This document shows positions 56,986 to 64,000 of a stretch of 64,000 bases of DNA, one piece after another. The notes under the pieces were generated by a model. The model searched no databases. It had not been told where the DNA came from and saw only the letters and a list, made by a program, of their open reading frames with translations. How positions within the stretch are numbered: the first letter of the stretch is position 1; every line of letters begins with the position of its first letter. This DNA comes from Adiantum capillus-veneris (taxonomy: Eukaryota > Streptophyta > Polypodiopsida > Polypodiales > Pteridaceae): assembly GCA_014529385.2 (NCBI GenBank), contig CM043963.1, forward strand, positions 95,494,412 to 95,558,411, given 5' to 3'. Position numbers and translations under genes: made by a program.

Positions 56986-57470
56986 TGGCATGCACGTTTT
57001 GGGCATCTAAATTTTGCTAGTTTGCTGCGTTTGCAAAAATCTGGAACGATTGCTTCTTTGTTGCCTCTTGAAACACCTATCAGTACATTTGTGAAGGCTA
57101 TATTTTGGGTAAGATGCAGTGTTTGAAGTTTCCAAACGATGGTTCAAATAGGGCTACATGTAAGGGCTGCAGCTTGTGCATAGTGATATTTGTGGGCCCA
57201 TGCAAACTCCCACCTTGGGCAATTACCTTTAGTTTGTGACTTTCATTGATGATTACTCCATGGATGCATGGGTGATCCACTTAAAGAAAAGTCCAAAGTG
57301 TTTATGTGCTTCAAACAATTTTTGGCCACGGCTGAAAATGTCTTGAAATGTACTATGGGCACCCTCCATTTAGATTGAGGGAAGGAGTATATATCTCATG
57401 AATTAATGTATTTCTAGCTAGTCGTGGGATAAAACACCAATGTACAGTGCCATATACACCTCAACAAAAT
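56975..57470 (+). pseudogene. Integrase remnant of copia element 3
   Basis: The piece starts with the integrase zinc-region wording LWHARFGHLNFASLLRLQKSG and later carries the first catalytic Asp (LVHSDICGPM near 57174-57200) and a second-Asp region followed by a stop (LHLD then TGA near 57372). The region is interrupted by several stops. It ends near PQQNGI-like sequence at about 57460-57480, where a deletion joins to the end of pol. Confidence 0.82.
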
Positions 57471-57480
57471 GGTATTGCTA

Positions 57481-58170
57481 AGATTTGAATCGAGTCTTCA
57501 TGATGTTGGTGATCCTGTTGATGTCACTCTATATGAAATTTCTATTGGATGCCTTATTTATGTATGCAATACAAGGCCGGATATTCAGTTTATAGTCTCA
57601 CAAGTCAGTAGATATGCGCATAGCCTAGGGTCTAAGCATTGGCATGCTATCAAGAAAATCTTTTGCTACTTGAGTGGCACATTACATCTTGGGTCTTTTT
57701 ATAAAAAGAAGCGATCATTGTTGCCAAATTTACATGCTTTTTTGGACTCAGACTAGGCTGATTGTTTTGACACGCAAGTGTCCACGAGTGGTTTTTGTTT
57801 CATGCTCGGTAGTTCATGCATATCACGGTTGCGCAAGAAGAAACCTAATGTGGCCACTTCTAGTTGTGAGGCTGAGTACATGGAAGTCTTCCTAGCTACG
57901 AGTGAGCGTGTATGACTCAGATGCCTTATGGCTGATTTGGGTGTTGGACAGACACTACCAACATCATTTACACTGACAATTAGAGCACATTGGCAGTTAC
58001 AAGGAACCCAGTTTCTATTATCACCATGTCAGGGAGAGACTCTTAGTAGGAGAGGTCAACTTAGCTTATGTGCCAACACATGACAACCTTGCTGATCTTT
58101 TCCAAAGGCATTGTCTCGTGAGAAGCTCAAAGCTTTCCGCAAAGCTTTGGGCTCGATCCGCTTTGTGAAC
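57481..58170 (+). pseudogene. RT end and RNase H of copia element 3
   Basis: VCNTRPDIQFIVSQVSRYAH and GSKHWHAIKKIFCYLSGTLH mark the end of copia RT and the start of RNase H; SSCEAEYMEVFLATSE (57862-57905) carries the TEAEY-type motif, and NLADLFPK-like sequence ends it near 58110. Stops and a frame change near 57754 break it. The central RT with the catalytic YVDD is deleted. Confidence 0.85.
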
Positions 58171-58238
58171 TGATCCTATCCTTAGGGCATGGCACATCCC
58201 TATAGCTCTCGTTCACTGCATCATTTCCAAGGGGGATT

Positions 58239-58468
58239 TGTTACCATATACATATGGTAATGATGTGTGTGAACACACTTAGGACCATTGGGGAATTTTT
58301 TCCCTCACTAGGAGTTTTTCCCCCCTATGCATTGTATATACACCCATCACTCCACGGCTAACTGATCTTTCCATTGCACACTTAGTAATACCACTCTCTA
58401 TTGTGTACCTTGAGCTTCCTTCATCTTCTCCAAGTTGTGTGTGTCTCCCTGCAACCCTATTTCCAACA
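58239..58468 (+). repeat. 3' LTR of copia element 3
   Basis: 230 bp with the same ends as 55628-55811, followed by the AGTTA target duplication. Confidence 0.93.
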
Positions 58469-58565
58469 AGTTATTTACATTCTTTACATCCCCTCTTTTG
58501 TGCAAAGGCTTGTCCCAAATAGTGCTCCAATCACAAGGTATACCATGTTGACGTGTAGGGTTGAC

Positions 58566-58716
58566 CATATCACACATAATATGATGTGCCAGATCTCCCC
58601 ATCCATTAGGCTCAATACCTTGAAGATTTCTCTTTTGCTTGAACATATCACACATAATATGATGTGCTAGATCTCCCTGTCCATTCGGATCAATACCTTG
58701 AAGATTTCTCTTTTGG
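58566..58716 (+). repeat. 78-bp tandem duplication
   Basis: CATATCACACATAATATGATGTGC begins at 58566 and recurs at 58644; copies differ at a few bases and end GAAGATTTCTCTTTTG. Confidence 0.9.
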
Positions 58717-58887
58717 GAGTGACCAACATCTCAAGTCCATCACATACATCCTTGATATTGAAAAACTAAGGGAATACATGGGAGTGAACCATAAAATGGC
58801 ATTATTTTGGCATTGGTTGCTCTTATAGAGATAGGACAAAGAAGAAGAAGGGGAAGGCAAAGAGCAAGAAGAACTCTTTGTTGCTTG

Positions 58888-58956
<69 letters not shown>

Positions 58957-59445
58957 GTCACACAAACATGAAGCTCCTAATTGACCCTAGTTTGATACAA
59001 TACTCTCCAACTCTTGCATCAAGTTCTTTTCGAGTCTATCGTCGAGCTGCAACTTGCAAGCCTTAAGGTCGTAACAACAACTATTGCTTGTGTTGTCTTG
59101 GCTTGCACGTAGATGACCACTCTTACTTGGAAATGGATGATAGAAACATCAATAGCTAGCCTATCACGTTGGGGCCTCCTTCAACCTCCAGTTGCGGGAG
59201 TTTCTAATTGCCAGTGGGTTATGCAGGGTTGAGATTCAAGAGATGGGTGGGGAGCGCTCCAATGTGGAGATGACCCTCAAAGATCTATCCAAAGAGCCGT
59301 GAATACAAGAAATTATACTCAAGAGGTCTTGCATTCAAGGCTGTCTGATAGATTTTGACGTCTCCTGGGATTGTTCCTACTCCATCAAACTTCCATTCAA
59401 GGATGGTTGGATAGATTTTTGGGGTCTTGATAATGTTCCCAAGAC

Positions 59446-59487
<42 letters not shown>

Positions 59488-59524
59488 CATATATTAATTT
59501 CCTGGGACATTACCGCGAGAGAGC

Positions 59525-59558
<34 letters not shown>

Positions 59559-59984
59559 GGTGATTTCTTCAACTAGATTAAACCTTTTGGCAAGTGTGAG
59601 CTGATTGCATTAATCACCCAAATTTATAATATCCAAAGCTCATGCATGCCAAATGCCATGAGGCCCATAGTACATAAGACATGGCTTTATAGGGAGGCCA
59701 TACCCGGATACAAAGTTTAAACATAGCATCACATCGACAATGGAGCACCCTATCAAAAAGAGACTAACAAAATCCAGGTAGTAAAGAGAGTACTGTCGCA
59801 CCAAGGGGCTCTCTCTAGATATTGGACTCTCAAGGATGTGGCACCCTTGAGAGTCATCCAAGTGGCATGCGTGTTGACTTGCTGGGCCGGTTCAGCAGGT
59901 CAATTTTGACACTTGGTTTTTTTTCCCAAGCGCCTTGGTTTGCACAAAAGGCCTGGTGCTCAATCCAAAAAGGTGATTGAACAC
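58717..59984. other. Intergenic, simple repeats, no gene seen
   Basis: TG/AG microsatellite 58889-58956, AT run 59447-59484, AG-rich run about 59516-59560. No protein family recognised. Confidence 0.6.
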
Positions 59985-60045
59985 CAGCGAGGTTTGAACT
60001 CGGGCGCCCGCGGTGAGAGGCGTGATGCTCAACCACTAGCATAGC
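59985..60045 (-). repeat. tRNA-like SINE head (minus strand)
   Basis: On the minus strand TATGCTAGTGGT (60043-60032, A-box-like) precedes GAGTTCAAACC (60001-59991, B-box-like) by 42 nt. Similar in spacing and A box to the one at 16870-16945 (TATCCTAGTGGT). Stems do not form a proper tRNA. Confidence 0.5.
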
Positions 60046-60639
60046 CACCATGGTTTGTTCGCAGCCCATGTTCAAACGGATATGGGGGGGGGGGGGGGGT
60101 TAATCCTTTTTAAAAGGGGCCGGTTGCCGACGGACGGACCTCCTTGCCATGTCGACAAAGAGTCCGATACCTAGGACGAGCCGCACCAAGGAGGGAGTCG
60201 AGAGCTCCATCTCCTATCAAAGAGACATGATCACCGCAAGCCAAGAGGGAGTCACATCCGAGCCGCCCTCAAGAGACCAACATGGTTGTGATCCAGGATT
60301 TTGTGAAGAGCCTTGCACCATCAAAAAATCCTTGAGAAGCTGTAGCCCACATGAGAAAAATAGGCCATCAGAAGGGCAAATCACTTCCCCTGTATTGCTC
60401 CGATGGAGGGGAAGGTGGGCCTGCCACACACCGTTGACTTGCTGAAGCACCGCAAGGAGGATAAACATTTCCGCCATAGCCACCCAAAAGGCAGGAGATA
60501 GGGAGGCTTTGCCCATAAGAAAAAATAAGGCATGAGCAAGCATCGACCAACAGGGTGGAGACGGCCAGGTACCCCCATCCCGTGGTAATCACCCGTGCCA
60601 AGCATGCAACTCCCAACTGCAATCTCGACGCATTATAAT
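60046..60639. other. Intergenic, no gene identified
   Basis: A run of 15 or more G at about 60086-60100. A minus-strand 108-codon frame (60543-60217) contains SLSPAFWVAMAEM but no assignable domain. Confidence 0.45.
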
Positions 60640-60825
60640 TCATAAAATGAGAGGACACATTTATGAGACAACAAATGTGAATACGCACGACATTGGTTTT
60701 CATAAAGGACTCTTGCCTCATCTATACTATAATAGTGGGGGAAGGGATTTTGGCCCCTCCCCTCGGACATGTGTCGACAACAGGTTGATCCGGCCAGTAT
60801 GGCCTGTAACCCTGACGTCACAACG

Positions 60826-60961
<136 letters not shown>

Positions 60962-60999
60962 CGGTACACAAATATGCCCCCGAAGGGTGCCAAAAATAC

Positions 61000-62750
61000 T
61001 AGTGTATCTAATAGGCTTTTGTTTCTTCTATTGGGTAGCACTAAGTGCTAGAAATTGCAACCCTTCCCACCCTTCCATCGGGGTCTAGCCCTGCACATGC
61101 ATGAAACTTTGTGATAGGCCTTTCGGACGAAGAGCATCCCATTCAAACACTCCTTCCCAATGGACGGGTCCTTTCAAAATAAACCTTCACTACGAAGGGC
61201 AAGTTTTGAAAATGCCCTTCAAAGACAAATTTCATAAAATACCAAATATAATTGCTTAATTAAAACTTGAGCATAAGTTCTAAGGTGTAGCTCAGATGTG
61301 CTACATTTGGGATCGGTTGGTTTGTGTTTGAGCTTGTGGTGATAGAAAGCTTCTCTTGGTAGCTTATGCTTTGTTGTTGTCATGCTTCATTTTGTCTTCC
61401 AATGCACTCGACATGTTGAGATGGGGTGGCAAGCACTTGATGTCTCGCCCGATGTGGTGGCATCCGTTGCTCAAGATCTTTCTCTATTTTTTTTTTTGGG
61501 GTAAAAGCTTGATCTTTATGGTATTTATGCTCCTACTGGCATGTGATGAGTATGGGGTTGTCAAGGATCGTGGTTTCTTGTAAAAGCCAAAACGTTTGTA
61601 GCGTTTCTCTTCTTGAATATAAATAGCTCCTATTGAGCATTGCTTATAATTTGAAAACTGAAATAAAAGCCTAAGTTCTTTTTTTTAATGTGTTATTTTT
61701 AAGGAAGACCTAAAATCAAAATACTATAGGACTCAAGAGTCACAACTTACTTGTGCTTTTTCTACAAATGTAGATGCTTAGCAATGCAAAGTTTGATGCA
61801 ACCACTCTTCCGATGCTTGCCACGTGCATGCTGGTTCTAGAACCTAGTAGCCTCTAAGGTCCTCTTCTAATGTCCTAGCCTTTAGCACAGGTGTGACTAC
61901 AAGCTATCGAGTGTCAACAATCAACAAGCGGTTGATTGCTTGGGCATGAATCTCTTAAAGGCAATGAGGAGATAAGCCTCAAGGAAACAAGTCACAACAA
62001 TGAATGGAGTTGGAGAAAGGATTAGACATTGCTTGAGGATTGGACTTCTTTCTCTCTTTGCGCCACCCACTACCCATATCTCCTACTTATAGCTACATCA
62101 TGCGCATTGAAGGGCCAATATATGCCAAGAAAATCTCAAACCATATCTTGGCGCCTCCACCCTTGCACAAACTCCTGGGTCACGTCGTCCCTCCCTTTTT
62201 TGCGATATGCATTCACAAAGAGAGCTTCCTCTTCTTTTCTCTCAAAGGGCCTCTCTCCTCGTCCATTTCTCAAAAGGCCTCTCCTAAAAAAAGTCCCCTC
62301 CAACTTGCACATGCTCCTTGTGGAACATTTTTGGCTGGAGTAAGTGCTCTCAAGATGAGAGAGAGAGAGAGAGAGAGAGAGAGGTGAACATTGATGATCA
62401 TGCTTTGGGGGGGACAAGGAGCGGACACAACTAAGGTATAACATATCAATATTCTAAGGATTTGATAATGATAAAGTTTAATTAAATCATACCTAGTATT
62501 TATGCTGAGATGCTAGCTCTTCTTAAGTATGGAACACCGATAGGTACACCAAAAGTAAGTGAATATTTCATAGGAGCAAGAAAATTAAGGGGTATCAAGT
62601 GACGAGTTGGTATATTTTTGCCTTGCATGATGATGGCCAAAGTGTATGATGGCCCTTCCTCTTCCAAGGCCAAATAAGGGAACTCCCCTTAACTAGGAAG
62701 GACAAGGGCACCCTTCAATTTCCAAGCCTGGTACTACTACCGCTGCAAGA
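61000..62750. other. Insertion-like interval in repeat copy 2, no gene seen
   Basis: No protein recognised on either strand; AG run 62357-62382, T run near 61488-61497. A tRNA A-box-like TAGCTCAGATG at 61288 lacks a good B box. Confidence 0.5.
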
Positions 62751-62799
62751 CATTCTTGTACAAAAAGTAAGTATTTTCAGCTGTAATTTAATATAGACT

Positions 62800-63005
62800 A
62801 GTGTTCGAGAAAAATCATTTTTCCAAACATACAAAATTCCCTTCCTTGAATTTGCTAAGAGGAAATTTTAGAAAATTACGGTGTTTTTGCACTATTTTCC
62901 TCTATTTTGGGGCAAAATTTCTCCTTTTCCCCTTGCCCTTCACCGGCATTTTGGAAATTGAAAACGGCACGATATTAAGCCAAGACACATTTTTCCCGTT
63001 CACTG
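62800..63005 (-). mobile_element. MITE-like element, copy 3, with imperfect 9-bp target duplication
   Basis: This 206-bp copy lies in opposite orientation to copies 1 and 2. Plus-strand ends are AGTGTTCGAGAAAAATC and the reverse complement GGAAAAATG-type end (CATTTTTCCCGTTCACTG). Flanks ATATAGACT (62791-62799) and ATATAGGCT (63006-63014) match at eight of nine positions. In repeat copy 1 (about 25810-25830) the same place has no insert. Confidence 0.8.
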
Positions 63006-63612
63006 ATATAGGCTATTGGACCTTGCCCTACACATCCATATGTAGAAAAAAATGGCTACCTTTGTCGTCAAGTGTATCTTCGTGTCATTCCATCTACTAA
63101 CATAATATGACGGAGTACATAACCCTTTACACATGTCTCTCTCTGCGAGATGAAGGCTAAACGCCAAGTGAAATGAAGGGGAGAGAGAGAGAGAGGCCGC
63201 CGACGGCGGCCGACAGTACTTGTAAATGGAAAGACTAGTGAAGGGAAAGACTTGTCATTTCAAACATGGTTTCCAAGTACACTTCTCTATGGCAAGCTAT
63301 TATGAGTGACTTCCCGGGACACCACAACTATGAATGAGGATGGCGAGCTTTTATTCGGAAATCAAAGGATATGGTTCCTTTGAAAATTGCATCATGTTTT
63401 CAGTAGCTTGACGGTATTTCCAATATTTTAAATATTTTTCTTTAGATCACACACAAAGGAATTGTGTACTTAGGAAATGGATTATTCCTAAACTCTAGCT
63501 TGGAGTGTAAAAGTGTGTGCATGAGGACTTTGAGTTTGCAATGCTTGTGCGCAAGGTTGCAAAAAACAGTTCGCAGTCAGGCTCATTCTCAGTTCACAGT
63601 TCGAAGCCTCAG

Positions 63613-63613
<1 letters not shown>

Positions 63614-63646
<33 letters not shown>
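63614..63646. repeat. TC microsatellite
   Basis: About 16 TC units. Confidence 0.93.
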
Positions 63647-63650
<4 letters not shown>

Positions 63651-63668
63651 CCCCTCCCTTATCCACAA

Positions 63669-64000
63669 ATTTGTTCGGTGTCTCCATTCCCCGGGTCTCC
63701 GTCTCCCTTGAAAGCCCTTTGTAGTGGCTAAAGGATACGGCCTTGGCTACATAGCACTTCCAAGGCAATAAGGATAGAAAATACTTTCCAAGGCAAATTT
63801 TTACAATAGATCTGCGGGACAATGCCTTGGTGAGCCATTGCGATATCTCTACTCTTTCTTCTCGAGACCACCTCCTTGAAGGATTATTTGTTCGGTGTCT
63901 CCATTCCCCGGGTCTCCGTCTCCCTTGAAAGCCCTTTGCAGTGGCTAAAGGAGACGGCCTTGGCTACATAGCACTTCCAAGGAAATAAGGATAGAAAATA
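63669..64000 (+). repeat. Direct repeat with 217-bp period, running off the window
   Basis: The 115 bases from 63886 to the window end repeat 63669-63783 with only three differences by eye (for example CTTTG(T/C)AGTGG, AAGGA(T/G)ACGG). Shared phrase TTGTTCGGTGTCTCCATTCC. It may be the start of a tandem array with a 217-bp unit. Confidence 0.9.

Larger units (their letters stand above)
55628..58468 (+). mobile_element. Ty1/copia LTR retrotransposon 3, heavily deleted
   Basis: LTRs lie at 55628-55811 (184 bp) and 58239-58468 (230 bp), both TGTTACCATATACAT...TTTCCAACA; the left one lacks about 46 bp. AGTTA flanks both ends exactly (55623-55627 and 58469-58473). A primer site (TGGTATCAGAG, 55814-55824) and polypurine tract (AAGGGGGATT before 58239) are in place. 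Inside are a broken gag, an integrase remnant, the end of RT and RNase H; protease and most of RT are missing. LTRs differ at roughly twenty positions by eye, so it is older than copia element 2. Confidence 0.95.

Noticed and set aside
60217-60543. Minus-strand frame with SLSPAFWVAMAEM as a copia integrase piece
   Set aside because: A faint resemblance to the FW-EA region of copia integrase, but nothing around it fits and the following residues diverge.
61288-61335. tRNA-like segment with TAGCTCAGATG
   Set aside because: The A box is good but no B box of adequate quality follows at the right distance.

Overview
The window is nuclear DNA of a land plant with a large, repeat-filled genome. It has spliced genes, Ty1/copia and gypsy-type retroelements with an initiator-tRNA-Met primer site, a plant-specific GRAS regulator, PPR and protein-kinase debris, and very long dinucleotide runs. 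The wording of the PPR remnants (MYAKCGALEKAQKVLEEL, NVVSWNALIAGC) and of the kinase remnant reminds me most of homosporous ferns; this is an inference from protein style, not a demonstrated placement. Only one gene looks intact.

Layout. Positions 1-5715 hold a minus-strand copia element cut by the window edge, with its 5' LTR, primer site, a very long CpG-rich leader, gag, protease and integrase. At 8.5-10.35 kb on the minus strand lies a decayed multi-exon gene whose exons carry the His, Asp and Cys signatures of a Ulp1-type (C48) cysteine peptidase. From 10.86 to 12.7 kb runs a degenerate array built on GTAAACA and CAAGTAGAC words. The 13.8-17.85 kb interval is a patchwork of degenerate repeats, tRNA-like SINE heads, foldback units and two 11-nt-period arrays. 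The only convincing functional gene follows at 18050-22574: a plus-strand GRAS protein of the LISCL type (604 aa predicted), in two exons whose 2.71 kb phase-0 intron carries a small LTR element.

From 23.1 to 31 kb there is no gene. This stretch has tandem duplications, a perfect direct-inverted-direct duplication, a long TC/AC microsatellite, and a repeat containing a small inverted-repeat transposon with a 9-bp target duplication. From about 31.3 to 40.2 kb lies a gag-only gypsy-type element (LARD-like), split by a younger minus-strand copia element (33872-38436, 192-bp LTRs, exact 5-bp target duplication). The copia element has lost most of its integrase to an internal deletion.

At 44.3-45.4 kb is a dead protein kinase, at 47-51.8 kb a graveyard of PPR fragments, at 52.75-53.2 kb the 3' end of a LINE, and at 55628-58468 a third, heavily deleted copia element with LTRs and an exact 5-bp duplication. 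The last 5 kb hold simple repeats, a second broken-up copy of the 25.6-26.5 kb repeat with its own small transposon at a different site, and a direct repeat running off the window end.

No genes act together here as a pathway. The interest lies in the nested transposon history, the GRAS gene with its retroelement-laden intron, the dead Ulp1-like peptidase gene, and several small unnamed repeat systems. No tRNA, rRNA or CRISPR feature is supported.
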